Shown here: piece by piece, positions 54,901 to 63,443 of the stretch
How the letters are laid out: each line of letters opens with the position of its first letter
Numbering within the stretch: the first letter of the stretch is position 1
Source of the DNA: Desulfosporosinus lacus DSM 15449
Lineage (GTDB): Bacteria; Bacillota; Desulfitobacteriia; Desulfitobacteriales; Desulfitobacteriaceae
Assembly: GCF_900129935.1 (NCBI RefSeq)
Contig: NZ_FQXJ01000004.1
Coordinates: 186,001-250,000, forward strand
Length of the DNA: 64,000 nucleotides
Reading direction: 5' to 3'
Made by a program: the position numbers and the translations under genes
Notes under the pieces: model-generated
What the model was told of the DNA's origin: nothing
The model's input: the letters and a program-made list of their open reading frames with translations, nothing else
The model's database searches: none

Positions 54901-57900
54901 TTGGCGCAATTCGGTTTCACAAATGGGAAAAATCGCCGTATCCTCGACCCCGCCATGGGCACAGGCAACTTTTATGCCGTTTTGCCCGAGCAGCTGCAAA
55001 ATGCCAAGCTGACCGGCGTGGAGATCGACAGCATTACCGGCAGGCTGGCTCGGCAGCTCTATCCAACCGTGGACATACAGATCACCGGCTTTGAAACCTC
55101 AAAGGTAGAAAACGACACCTATGATGTCGCTGTCGGCAATGTTCCTTTCAACGAAATCCAGATATACGACCGGCGCTATAAGGACAATTATTATATCCAC
55201 GACTATTTCTTTATCCGCGCTCTGGATGCCTTAAAGCCGGGCGGCATCGCCATTTTCATCTCTTCCAAGGGAACGCTGGACAAAACCGATACCTCGGCGC
55301 GGGAGAAAATCGCCCGGCGCGCCGACCTGCTCGGGGCGATCCGGCTGCCTGACCACACCTTTAAGGCGCTGGCCGGGACGGAGGTTACGACCGATATCCT
55401 GTTTCTCAAAAAGCTGGAACAGCAACGCAACCTGCCGAAAAGACAGCTTCCCGCTTGGGTGTTTACCGATAACAGGCCTGGCGACTCTATGCGCCTGAAC
55501 CAGTATTACCTTGACCACCCGGACATGATTCTGGGAGAAATGAAGTATGTCTCCGGGCGCTTTGGACGCACCGAAGCCTGCGTGGCACCCGAAGGACAGG
55601 AACTGTATCCCCTGCTGCGCGCTGCTGTCGGCAAGCTGCAGGGTGAATTCACAGCCCAGCCGGATGAAGAATTCACGGAGCAAGAGCAGAAAATTTCCAC
55701 AGAGGGTTTACTGGAAGCGCCTGAAGGTATGAAAACCTATACCTATCAGATTCAGGACGGGAAAATCTATTACTGTTCTGACGGCAAGCTCCATCCCCAG
55801 GATATCACCGGGAAAAAGGCGGAACGCATTTTGGGGCTTTGCGCTATCCGTGAAGCTCTGCGCCAAGTTATTGATATCCAATCCTCCGACAGGCCCTATG
55901 ATCCGTCAGACCTGCAAGCGGCACAGGCCGAGTTGAACCGGCGTTACGACGCCTTTGTCAAGAAAAACGGTCCCATCAACGACAAAGGCAACATTCTGGC
56001 CTTTTCCGATGACGACACTTTTCCGCTGCTGCGCTCTATTGAGGATTACGACAAGCAAAGCGCTGCTTGGAACAAATCGCCGGTGTTCACCCGTGCCACC
56101 ATCCGCCCGAACAGGCTTCCCGACCATGCTGAAAGTGCGTTGCAGGCCTTACAGATTTCCCTAAACTTAAAGCAAAAAGTAGATATCCCGTTTATGGCCA
56201 AGCTGTATAGAAAATCACCGGAGGAAGTTATCGCGGAACTGGGCGGCAGGATTTACCTGAATCCCCGGAAATACTCCGGCAATCCCTTTGAGGGCTGGGA
56301 ACTGGACGAAGAATACCTATCCGGCTATGTCAAGGATAAACTGGCTTACGCAAAGCTCCGGGCGGAGGACAACCCGGAGCTTTTTCAGCGCAATGTGGAG
56401 GCCCTGCAAGCAGTCCAGCCAAAAGACCTGCTTCCCGGCGACATTGAGTACAGCATTGGTACACCCTGGATACCTATCGAATATTACACGCAGTTCATGT
56501 ACGAAACCTTCGGCACCTACGAGCGCCATAAGGGAACCGAAAGCTATAGCCTCAACGTTGAGTACATGGAGTACAGCAACCAATGGTTTATCACCGGCAA
56601 GCAGCAGGAAAGGGATTCTGTTAAGGTCAATAAGGTGTTCGGCACCAGCCGCAAGAACGCCTATGAGATTCTAGAAGACACACTGAATCTACAAAGTGTT
56701 ACGGTCCGCGACAAAGTGAAGTATACCGACTACGACGGCAAGGAAAAAGAAAGATATGTCGTCAATGCCCAGGAAACCATGATCGCCCGCGGCAAGCAGC
56801 AGCAAATCAAAGAAGCTTTCCGGGACTGGCTTTTCCAAGATAAGGTGCGTTCCGAAGTGCTCTTGAAAATTTACAATGAAACCTTCAATAACGTAGTTCC
56901 CCGCACTTATGACGGCAGCCATCTGGTATTTTCCGGCATGTCGGATACGGAGCAGCTCCGGCCCCATCAGCTTAACGTGGCCGCACGCATCATCTACAAC
57001 GGCACCGCGCTGATGGCCCACGAAGTCGGAGCCGGTAAGACGGCGGCTATGGTGGCCGCAGGCATGTACATGAAGCGCGCCGGCATTGTCAATAAACCCC
57101 TTTATGTTGTACCCAATCACATCATCGACCAGTGGGCCAACGAATTTTTACGTTTTTTCCCCAGCGCCAGCCTGCTTGTGACCAATGAAAAGGATTTTGA
57201 GAAAAAAAACAGGCGGCGCTTTGTGTCCAAGATTGCCATGGGTGAATACGACGGTATCATTATCTCCCACAGCCAGTTTGAGAAAATCGCCATGTCGCGG
57301 GAACGGCAGGAAAAGATGCTCACGGATGAAATCAACCACCTGTCTTTCATCATCGACCAAATCAAGGCTGAAAAAGGCGAAAACTGGAGCATCAAACAAA
57401 TGGTGATCTTCCAGAAAAACCTCACGGCCAAACTGGACCGGCTGGTCAATGCGGATACCAAGGACGACCTGATCGACTTTGAGGCCCTCGGCATCGACTA
57501 CCTGTTTGTTGATGAAGCTCATATGTACAAAAACTGCTTTTCCTATACGAAAATCCGCAACGTGGCCGGCATCAGCACGGCCAGCAGCCAGCGGGCCGCG
57601 GATATGAAATTGAAATGCCATTATCTCCTGGAAAAATATCAGGGGCGCGGCGTCACCTTTGCAACGGGAACGCCCATCAGCAACAGCCTGGCGGAGTTTT
57701 TTATCATGCAGACATACCTTCAGCCGCAGGAATTAAAGCGCCGCAAAATTGACTTTTTTGATAATTGGGCCGCTACTTACGCACAGACCACCACCAGCCT
57801 GGAAATCCGGCCGGAGGGCACCGGCTACCGGATGCGCACTCGTTTTGCCAGGTTCCAAAACCTTCCGGAATTAATGAATATCTTTTTCCTGGTGGCGGAT

Positions 57901-59442
57901 ATTCAGACGGAGGATATGCTGGGACTGCCCGTACCGGAAATCGAGGGCGGCAAGGCCCAAGCAGTTGTCACCGAAACCACGGAATTTCAAAAAGAAGTGC
58001 TTGCCACCTATATTCAGAGAGCGGAAGCCATACGGAAAGGCGAAGTGGAACCTTACGAAGACAATATGCTCAAGCTGACCCATGAGGCCAAGCTGCTCTC
58101 CATTGATCCCCGGCTGCTTTATTCTGATGCCCCCAACGACCCCGACTCCAAGCTCAACGTTGCTATTCGGAATGTGTATGACACCTGGCAGGACGGCAAG
58201 GAAAAAAGGCTGACGCAGATTGTATTTTGCGACAGCGGCACACCAAAGCCGGGACAATTCAATGTCTACGACGAGATGAAATCCTGCCTGATCAAAAGGG
58301 GCGTACCGGAGCAGGAAATTGCTTTTATCCACGATGCGAAAACCGATGCCCAGCGAGAAGCGTTGTTTGAGAAGGTGCGCGCAGGCCTGGTCACGATACT
58401 CCTTGGCAGTACCCAAAAATTAGGGATGGGCACCAATGTTCAGGACCGCCTCTACTGCATCAACCACCTGGACTGCCCCTGGCGGCCTTCGGACATCCAG
58501 CAGCGCAACGGGCGCGGCAAGCGCCAGGGAAACCTCAATCCCTTGATCAAAATTCGCCAGTATGTTACGCGCGGAACCTTCGACAGCTACTTGTGGCAGA
58601 TTCAAGAACAAAAGCTGCGTTTCATCACCCAAGTGATGACCGGCAAGGCGATCACCCGCACCTGCGAGGATATTGACGAAACGGTGCTCACAGCCGCCGA
58701 GTTCAAAGCGATTGCTACCAATAACCCCTTGCTGGCTGAAAAGATGAACGTGGACAATGAAGTAACCCGCCTTTCTATCTTGCAGTCTAGCTGGCAAAAT
58801 GAACGGGCCTCCCTGCGACAGGCCATAGAAAAGGGATATCCGGGCGAAATAGCCAGGATTACTGCACTCATTAACCAGGCAACTTTGGACATTCAGGCCC
58901 TGGAACAGACTCCAAGCCAAGACTTTTCCCTGGAGATAAATGGCGTGCGTTACAGTGAACGCGCCAAGGCCGGAGAAGCCTTGGAAAAGTACCTGGCTCT
59001 TGTCTGGAAGGAGGACGAGACCTCCACAGATGTGGAAATCGGCTTGTTTCGCGGTCTGAAGATCCAGGCCGGCCGAGAGTTTTTCACTAAGAAACTAAAG
59101 CTGCTGAACAACGGCGCTTACTCCCTGGATATGAGCGACAGCGGAATCGGCAACATCACCCGGATGGAAAACCTGATCGAAAAGCTCCCGGATATCCGCA
59201 GTGACTACGAAAAAAAGCTGGCTGATGTACAGGTACAGCTTGCCGAAGCAACGCTTGCAGCGGCAAAGCCCTTCCAATATGCCGCTCTGCTTGAAGATTA
59301 TTCCCGCAGGCAGGGCGAAATCAACACCCAACTTGAATTCCAAGAGCTGTCCGCACAAGCGGACATGATTTTTGATGAAAACGACAGTCCGACGGCCACT
59401 GTTTTAACGCCAGCGGTCAAGGAGCAGGAATACGCACTATGA
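51946..59442 (+). CDS. Giant N6-DNA methylase/SNF2-like helicase fusion protein
   Basis: A 2498-residue protein typical of large Firmicute integrative elements. Residues about 1-240 are the conserved N-terminal region (EYLAFASRIYKYSFDNALLVYAQDPGA). About 248-371 is a Pro/Arg/Gly/Asp-rich linker that overlies a TnpV-like gene. About 390-620 contains small alpha-beta modules (QVGDVILSLSAQARIVKI; EYRQGYEHIL). A methylase domain has DPAMGTGNF near 1002 and the GNVPF catalytic motif near 1065. A helicase has Walker A HEVGAGKT near 1690, DEAH near 1855, and motif VI-like QQRNGRGKRQGN near 2190. The start is TTG 51946, after AAAGGAGGTATTGCT. Likely roles are protection or processing of the element's DNA; not proven. 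Confidence 0.93.
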   Translation: MRDDERLKVIYETATSIIIRTPEAWAEYLAFASRIYKYSFDNALLVYAQDPGASMLATKEIWKRVGRDPIDKAKHIAVCEYKNARNSLKYLFDVSQTNGHTLPKQWTADESRQPLLALRLSERYNLNNPYLSLIISQLVHEAMEQSFEQYMQDFELDIAGHFFAELPKDGLYAQIREIVEASAQIFVCSRCGIEAPKSCLSTLSTISHFDTVPLAARLGNIITEVSKHILLEIERTVKLLAKERSENHGEEIEPGIYRERWPALSEHQHRGRGGEQRPTPTQVRTGLDEPPAQEPSAAVHDPADDRRSGSDRPESGRGSSGTAGNNLSTAIDEKPASANRGHAGEGPSPKQPAPDSGGNRDDGNRPETEITTEQPSPEEEPQGSFLLPEIFYTPKKHLPYQVGDVILSLSAQARIVKITDANLFYALAGEDENTAPHAMKRERFETNLESGVYQTIRSDDAELYVGPAESTTETAVVEPVKQAGGNDGLVIGTDSQNNSPAEHQMTDEEYRQGYEHILTSTVMYPESMYTAIRSLFAAGLGISEKAQALAEIYQQYGNAELQEDILYRTALRKDDGLSFYIGADYTYMSWFEIAVLIDALIEDGDYPDPREQEINSLAKRIGDYNIPDEVEEMNGAGDTDEPETETQDSYEPTDEELYADVDGFLALTHNLYDGWQEEMAAEVAKVQADEYHMYALFRDIEEKPLSVGHSYVECFAFADHVTIRVNNLDLDFTYQEIAERIKTLIEIGNFPIPAVQPVRAMVVPKGGQPDFAKEVPPPSFADAQFIEISDIPRFEEIDTFVPVPKIVEFAQNAGQQISLFDLTPHDSDNDETPDASFVLDEETAGEDGAETHAAEPLTEPAAPEAPKNAPAPQRSKRLNYHYSADDNLYPPGAKTKFHNNMEAIRLLQRIESERRWATADEQKILARYVGWGGIAEAFNPKAESWDKEYRELKLALDEKDYAQARDSILTAYYTEPELVSCLYGALAQFGFTNGKNRRILDPAMGTGNFYAVLPEQLQNAKLTGVEIDSITGRLARQLYPTVDIQITGFETSKVENDTYDVAVGNVPFNEIQIYDRRYKDNYYIHDYFFIRALDALKPGGIAIFISSKGTLDKTDTSAREKIARRADLLGAIRLPDHTFKALAGTEVTTDILFLKKLEQQRNLPKRQLPAWVFTDNRPGDSMRLNQYYLDHPDMILGEMKYVSGRFGRTEACVAPEGQELYPLLRAAVGKLQGEFTAQPDEEFTEQEQKISTEGLLEAPEGMKTYTYQIQDGKIYYCSDGKLHPQDITGKKAERILGLCAIREALRQVIDIQSSDRPYDPSDLQAAQAELNRRYDAFVKKNGPINDKGNILAFSDDDTFPLLRSIEDYDKQSAAWNKSPVFTRATIRPNRLPDHAESALQALQISLNLKQKVDIPFMAKLYRKSPEEVIAELGGRIYLNPRKYSGNPFEGWELDEEYLSGYVKDKLAYAKLRAEDNPELFQRNVEALQAVQPKDLLPGDIEYSIGTPWIPIEYYTQFMYETFGTYERHKGTESYSLNVEYMEYSNQWFITGKQQERDSVKVNKVFGTSRKNAYEILEDTLNLQSVTVRDKVKYTDYDGKEKERYVVNAQETMIARGKQQQIKEAFRDWLFQDKVRSEVLLKIYNETFNNVVPRTYDGSHLVFSGMSDTEQLRPHQLNVAARIIYNGTALMAHEVGAGKTAAMVAAGMYMKRAGIVNKPLYVVPNHIIDQWANEFLRFFPSASLLVTNEKDFEKKNRRRFVSKIAMGEYDGIIISHSQFEKIAMSRERQEKMLTDEINHLSFIIDQIKAEKGENWSIKQMVIFQKNLTAKLDRLVNADTKDDLIDFEALGIDYLFVDEAHMYKNCFSYTKIRNVAGISTASSQRAADMKLKCHYLLEKYQGRGVTFATGTPISNSLAEFFIMQTYLQPQELKRRKIDFFDNWAATYAQTTTSLEIRPEGTGYRMRTRFARFQNLPELMNIFFLVADIQTEDMLGLPVPEIEGGKAQAVVTETTEFQKEVLATYIQRAEAIRKGEVEPYEDNMLKLTHEAKLLSIDPRLLYSDAPNDPDSKLNVAIRNVYDTWQDGKEKRLTQIVFCDSGTPKPGQFNVYDEMKSCLIKRGVPEQEIAFIHDAKTDAQREALFEKVRAGLVTILLGSTQKLGMGTNVQDRLYCINHLDCPWRPSDIQQRNGRGKRQGNLNPLIKIRQYVTRGTFDSYLWQIQEQKLRFITQVMTGKAITRTCEDIDETVLTAAEFKAIATNNPLLAEKMNVDNEVTRLSILQSSWQNERASLRQAIEKGYPGEIARITALINQATLDIQALEQTPSQDFSLEINGVRYSERAKAGEALEKYLALVWKEDETSTDVEIGLFRGLKIQAGREFFTKKLKLLNNGAYSLDMSDSGIGNITRMENLIEKLPDIRSDYEKKLADVQVQLAEATLAAAKPFQYAALLEDYSRRQGEINTQLEFQELSAQADMIFDENDSPTATVLTPAVKEQEYAL
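52688..53056 (+). CDS. TnpV-like protein encoded inside the helicase gene (different frame)
   Basis: A 122-residue product wholly inside the giant gene but in another frame. It begins MEKKLNLAYTEKDGLLYPNI and has the TnpV-type features: YTE..GLLYPN, LRRFGRDWMNHLHRNHRQRF, MTGALEATARRVD, and HLNSLRLTAEEIVMTEIV near the end. ATG 52688-52690 has its own ribosome binding site AAAGGAGTGAAAATC. The helicase frame over it is low-complexity linker, as expected when the nested frame is the constrained one. TnpV proteins are known from Tn4451-type elements; their function is not settled. Confidence 0.72.
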   Translation: MEKKLNLAYTEKDGLLYPNINIGDEAENNGQPLRRFGRDWMNHLHRNHRQRFMTLRMTGALEATARRVDAEALERQETIYQQLLTKNPPPPTEDTLVKARHLNSLRLTAEEIVMTEIVLKPR

Positions 59443-59529
59443 GGTCAGCGCCCCCTTTAGGAAACTTATCTCTACCAAGATCTATTCCGGTCGCCTTGAC
59501 GCGGCTTTTTAAAAGGAGGACATACCACT

Positions 59530-60237
59530 TTGAACCTACTAAAAAACCGCATCTTGCTAAGTGCCCTTTGCCTTATCCTGGCGGCGGGCATTTCTTTTTT
59601 GCTCCTGCCACGCTTTTACGCGGACAAAAGCGCAACGGTCACACTCCTGCGGGCGGCCGCAGACATTCCGGCCGGTACGAAGATTACTGAGCATGACCTT
59701 GTATCCGTGGCGGTGGGAGCCTATGGCTTGCCGGAAGGGGTGCTGAACGCCAAGGCGCAGATTGTGGGCCAGGTTGCCCAGACCGCCATCGCCAAGGGAG
59801 ACTATTTCTTTCCTCAGAAGCTCGGCAGCTTTCTTGGCGACGAGCTGCTTGACCGCATCGAGCAAAACAACCAACGGCTGGTCACGGTCAGCGTCCCAAG
59901 CATTGCCGCAGGGCTTTCTTCCCACCTGCTGGCCGGTGATTTCGTAACTGTGGCCGTTTTTATGGAGAAGGCCTCGGGCGGCCAGGGGGCTGCCCCGCAG
60001 GTTATCCTTTATCCCGAACTGAAAGGGCTGGAGGTCTACAGTGTCGAGAATGCCCGGACACAAGATACCGCCGAGATGCGCAAGCAGCAAAATAGCGGCC
60101 AGTCGGCCAACAGCGACCCGGTCCCCAAGGCCGTGACCCTCATTGTCACCGAGGCCCAGGCGGAAAAGCTCATCCAGGCCGAGTATACCGGTAAACTGCA
60201 TTTAATCTTTGAGAAACGGAGTGTGGACCATGAGTAA
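59530..60237 (+). CDS. SAF-domain (CpaB/RcpC-like) pilus assembly protein
   Basis: A 235-residue protein with one N-terminal membrane helix (about 7-28) and a SAF domain (LRAAADIPAGTKITEHDLVSVAVGAYGLPEGVLN..IVGQVAQTAIAKGDYFF), as in CpaB/RcpC of Tad pili. The C-terminal half (VTVSVPSIAAGLSSHLLAGDFVTVAVF) also fits. The start is TTG 59530, after AAAAGGAGGACATACCAC. It begins the Tad-like module and overlaps the next gene by 8 bases. Confidence 0.85.
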   Translation: MNLLKNRILLSALCLILAAGISFLLLPRFYADKSATVTLLRAAADIPAGTKITEHDLVSVAVGAYGLPEGVLNAKAQIVGQVAQTAIAKGDYFFPQKLGSFLGDELLDRIEQNNQRLVTVSVPSIAAGLSSHLLAGDFVTVAVFMEKASGGQGAAPQVILYPELKGLEVYSVENARTQDTAEMRKQQNSGQSANSDPVPKAVTLIVTEAQAEKLIQAEYTGKLHLIFEKRSVDHE

Positions 60238-60964
60238 AATCATTGCCGTCTGGGGCGGAAAACACAGCGGAAAAACCACCTTTGCCGTCAATCTGGCTTG
60301 CGCCCTCTCCAAGCGCAATAAGCTTGTCGGCCTCATTTCCTCCAACCTCACCTACGGGGAACTGCAAACCTTTTTAGGTCAGGAGGTTCCCCAGGAGAAG
60401 GGCCTGTTTGCGGCCCTTTATACAGAAAACCCCAACGTCGGTGAAAAATTTACGGATTACGCCGAGAGTAAAAACCTGTTTTTCCTGTCGGTTCCCACCC
60501 GCTATTCCGGTCTGCTTGACGACAATGTGACCCTCGAAGAAGTAGAACAATTGATCAACAGCGCTTCTCTGGCCTTTGACCTGCTGGTCGTGGACGGTGC
60601 CGTGGAGGTGAACAATCCGCTCTCCAGCGTCGGTTTATGGCTGGCGGATACCATTTTCACTCTCCATAGACCTTCGATTGCGGCCCAGATGTGGCAGATC
60701 GGCGTTGCCGATTTTGTGCGGGAGCTGCACCTTGCCGAAAAACAGTCCCACATCCTGCTGGCTCCCAACGGTGAATTTGACGACAAAGCCTACCGGAGCC
60801 TGACGGAACTGCCTTTTGTCTGCGAGCTGCCTTACCTCAAACGTGCCGGAGAATTAGAGAATGCCGGTACACCACTGTATTTCTTCAAAGATAGGCTTTG
60901 CCGGCGCTACGCCAAAGTGCTGGAGCAAATCGCCGCTAAGATCTGCGGAGGTGAAAAGCAATGA
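60230..60964 (+). CDS. MinD/CpaE-like ATPase
   Basis: A 244-residue P-loop protein: VWGGKHSGKTTFAVNLACALSKRNKLVGLISSN at the start (deviant Walker A) and FDLLVVDGAVEVNN as the Walker B region. In Tad systems CpaE/TadZ proteins of this type place the secretion apparatus. ATG 60230 follows GGAGTGTGGACC. The gene overlaps both neighbours by a few bases. Confidence 0.85.
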   Translation: MSKIIAVWGGKHSGKTTFAVNLACALSKRNKLVGLISSNLTYGELQTFLGQEVPQEKGLFAALYTENPNVGEKFTDYAESKNLFFLSVPTRYSGLLDDNVTLEEVEQLINSASLAFDLLVVDGAVEVNNPLSSVGLWLADTIFTLHRPSIAAQMWQIGVADFVRELHLAEKQSHILLAPNGEFDDKAYRSLTELPFVCELPYLKRAGELENAGTPLYFFKDRLCRRYAKVLEQIAAKICGGEKQ

Positions 60965-62349
60965 GCAACAGATTTTCAGTCAACGACCTGATTTACAGGG
61001 CGAATAAGCGGCGTTCCGCCAAGGGAGAAGACGTCAAGGCCCAGGAATATGCAGAAATTCTCGACAAGCTGCAAAAGCTGATCGCCAAAAACCACTCCTC
61101 AGAGCTGGCGGAGGTCTTGTATGCCAAGGATGCCGAAGAAAAGCTCAAGGATTTAATCATACACTATCTCAATCGCGAGCAGTTGGTAGCTAAAGACCTG
61201 CGCAACATTTCCGAATTGGTGGACGCTGTTTATTATGACATGGCAGGTATGGGCCTCTTATCCCCTTACTTGCAGGATGCGGACACCGAGGAAATCAATG
61301 TCAACGGCTCCGGAGGCGTTTGGGTGCAATACAAAGACAGGAAAATTCGCTTGAACGAAACCTTTGGCAACCCGGAAGCCTGCGCCAACATCGTGCGGAA
61401 AATGAGCCGGTTTGGCGGCGTTATCCTGGATGGCTCCAAGCCCATCGGGGACAGCTACATCTCCCGCGGCATCCGTATGTCGGGAGCGATTGAACCCTGC
61501 GTTGACCCCGATGCCGGGGCTATCGCTTCCATCCGCAAACAAAAACCTTCCTATATTACAAGGAAGAACCTCATTGAATGGGGCACAGCCACAGCCGAGG
61601 AACTGGATTTTTTGGTAATGTGCGTTAACAACGGCGTCTCCCTGGCCCTTGCCGGAGCAACAGGTTCAGGGAAAACGGCGGATATGGGCTATATTTTAAG
61701 CTGTGTCCCCTCTGATAAGCGTATTGTGACGATTGAAGACACGCGCGAATTGTCGTTGGTACAATACGACGCCAACGGAGTGATGATCAACGACGTGGTT
61801 CACCTTTTAACAAAGGAAGCCCCGAATGAGATTACGATGCTGGACCTGTTAAAGCTGTCCCTGCGCTTGCACCCCAAAATTCTTGTGCCTGCGGAAATGC
61901 GCGGCAAAGAAGCCCTCACAGTCCAGGAAGCCGGACGGACAGGGCACACGATCGTCAGCACCCTGCACGCCAACAGCGCTCGGACGGCTTATGACCGCAT
62001 CCTGACTATGTGTCTGGAGGCCGGCACTTCCCTGTCGGAAAGCCGGCTTTTGAAAAACATCGTCGAAGCTTTCCCCATCATGCTGTTCAAGATGCAGTTG
62101 CCCGACCAGTCCAGAAAGTATATGGAAATCTATGAAGCCACCGGGGTCAGCAATGGAGAAGTCACCGGCTCCACGCTTTTCAAATATGTCGTGGACCACT
62201 ACGAACGTGACGACAAGGGCAGAATTACCCAAGTAATCGGCAGCCACCGACGCATGGGAAATATCTCTCCGGCCCTTGCCGAGAGACTTCTGATCGATGG
62301 CGTACCTGAACGTCAGATCCGCCGCTTTGCGGAAGGAGACGCGGCATGA
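60961..62349 (+). CDS. CpaF/TadA-like secretion ATPase (VirB11 family)
   Basis: A 462-residue hexameric traffic ATPase. The N-terminal domain has the typical LLSPYLQDADTEEINVNGSG segment. The ATPase domain has Walker A AGATGSGKTADM at about 231, an ARG-type IEDTRELSLVQYD, ILVPAEMRGKEAL (Walker B area) and GHTIVSTLHANSARTAYDR (His box). It powers a Tad-like pilus or secretion machine. Overlaps are ATGA-type on both sides. Confidence 0.93.
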   Translation: MSNRFSVNDLIYRANKRRSAKGEDVKAQEYAEILDKLQKLIAKNHSSELAEVLYAKDAEEKLKDLIIHYLNREQLVAKDLRNISELVDAVYYDMAGMGLLSPYLQDADTEEINVNGSGGVWVQYKDRKIRLNETFGNPEACANIVRKMSRFGGVILDGSKPIGDSYISRGIRMSGAIEPCVDPDAGAIASIRKQKPSYITRKNLIEWGTATAEELDFLVMCVNNGVSLALAGATGSGKTADMGYILSCVPSDKRIVTIEDTRELSLVQYDANGVMINDVVHLLTKEAPNEITMLDLLKLSLRLHPKILVPAEMRGKEALTVQEAGRTGHTIVSTLHANSARTAYDRILTMCLEAGTSLSESRLLKNIVEAFPIMLFKMQLPDQSRKYMEIYEATGVSNGEVTGSTLFKYVVDHYERDDKGRITQVIGSHRRMGNISPALAERLLIDGVPERQIRRFAEGDAA

Positions 62350-63260
62350 ACCCGATTACCTGGACTCTGGCCTTGGTATTTGCCCTGATCAGCCTGGCCC
62401 TGTTGCTCCTCTTTAAGCTAAACCCCTTCGCCCTGGAGCAAAACCTTCTCAAAAAGCGCCGCCTGATATTAACGGGGACAACGCTGAAAATCAACGAACG
62501 GATTGTCTTGCACTTTATGACGCTTTTCCGGCAAACCCGCTGCCCACCCAAGAAATTTCTCCTGCTGGTCCTTCTGGCCGCGGCGGGAGGATTTACAGCG
62601 GGAATGCTGCTGTTCGGCAACGCCGGCCTTGCCTTGATCATGGCTGTCTGTATGCTGCCCTCCCCCTACTTCTATCTGACGGTAAAAAGCTCATCCTCTG
62701 CCCGGGAAGAAATCGAAGGACTGGAAAACACCATGTCCGTGATCACCAATGCTTACGCAGGCTGCGACGACATCATCAAGGCGGTGGAAACCTACGTAGA
62801 AGAAAAGAACCGCTATATCCCCGCGCCTTTGCGAGTCCCCACACCCTTTGACGAGTTTATCACTGAAATCAGGCTGCTTAATCCCAACATAGAACACGGC
62901 TTGTACCGCTTGTCAGCCAAAATCAAGAACCGCTACTTTGCTGAATGGGGTAAAACCCTGATCTTGTGTCACAACGACCGCAGGCTGAAATTTGCCCTGT
63001 TTCCCATCATTAAGGCCATGAATGACGCCAAGTCCATGCAGATCGAAAGCGACGGCATGATGATTCGGGTCTGGCGGGACTACTTGCTGACGGCGGGCCT
63101 GATGTTTTCCATCATTCCCCTGATGCGATTCGCCAATGCGGAGTGGTTCTTTCTGCTGACCCAAACTTTCATCGGCAAGCTGCTGATTATCCTCATGATG
63201 ATGACTGCCCTTGCTACTGCCTTTTACGTTTTAAAGGCGACAAAACCGACAAATCGCTAA
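62346..63260 (+). CDS. TadB-like membrane protein
   Basis: A 304-residue membrane protein with an N-terminal helix (5-27), a pair of helices at about 76-115 and two near the C-terminus (235-295), plus a cytoplasmic region (EEIEGLENTMSVITNAYAGCDDIIKAVETYVEE) resembling the GspF/TadB inner-membrane platform. Position directly after the CpaF-like gene supports this. It is the last complete gene of the element before the transposon. Confidence 0.75.
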   Translation: MNPITWTLALVFALISLALLLLFKLNPFALEQNLLKKRRLILTGTTLKINERIVLHFMTLFRQTRCPPKKFLLLVLLAAAGGFTAGMLLFGNAGLALIMAVCMLPSPYFYLTVKSSSSAREEIEGLENTMSVITNAYAGCDDIIKAVETYVEEKNRYIPAPLRVPTPFDEFITEIRLLNPNIEHGLYRLSAKIKNRYFAEWGKTLILCHNDRRLKFALFPIIKAMNDAKSMQIESDGMMIRVWRDYLLTAGLMFSIIPLMRFANAEWFFLLTQTFIGKLLIILMMMTALATAFYVLKATKPTNR

Positions 63261-63281
63261 GGAGGACGGCCCTTGTTTTAT
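63261..63281 (+). pseudogene. Start of the next element gene, cut by the Tn7-like transposon
   Basis: GGAGG (63261-63265) is followed after 7 bases by TTG TTT TAT (63273-63281), and then by the transposon terminus TGTGAAGCA. TTG starts with this spacing are used by other genes of the element (51946, 59530). The remainder of the gene should lie beyond the transposon; a TadC-like product would be expected, which is inference. Confidence 0.5.
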
Positions 63282-63443
63282 TGTGAAGCAACAATTATTA
63301 GTCATAAAAAGCATGTAATAACCTATAATTAACAAAAGTTATATATAGAAATTGCTTTTGTTTAATTGATACAATTATTATTTATAATTTTTATTGAAAT
63401 CCATACAATTATTATGCATAATAGTTGTATGGAGGTGAATTTC
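63282..63443 (+). mobile_element. Terminal region of a Tn7-like transposon (tnsA-proximal end)
   Basis: The terminus TGTGAAGCA (63282-63290) runs straight into the first of three direct repeats: ACAATTATTA-GTCATAA (63291), ACAATTATTA-TTTATAA (63371) and ACAATTATTA-TGCATAA (63405), 80 and 34 bases apart. Tn7 itself has TGTGGGCGG followed directly by an ACAATAAAGTC TnsB site, the same arrangement. The third repeat is part of a near-palindrome (63405-63428) just before the tnsA ribosome binding site, so TnsB could repress its own operon. The likely target duplication is TTTAT (63277-63281), unverified. Confidence 0.75.

Noticed and set aside
57871-58416. 181-codon minus-strand frame opposite the helicase, and similar long antisense frames at 53428-54021, 58420-58920 and 59557-60201
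   Set aside because: They are shadows of GC-rich coding sequence; no motifs, no ribosome binding sites, and the plus-strand gene is clearly real.
59439-59690. 83-codon plus-strand frame overlapping the helicase end and the SAF gene
   Set aside because: The SAF gene in another frame has a better ribosome binding site and clear domain; this one has neither.
63282-63443. CRISPR-like array from the three repeats
   Set aside because: Only three AT-rich repeats with unequal spacing (80 and 34), directly behind a TGT terminus and before tnsA; they fit TnsB sites.
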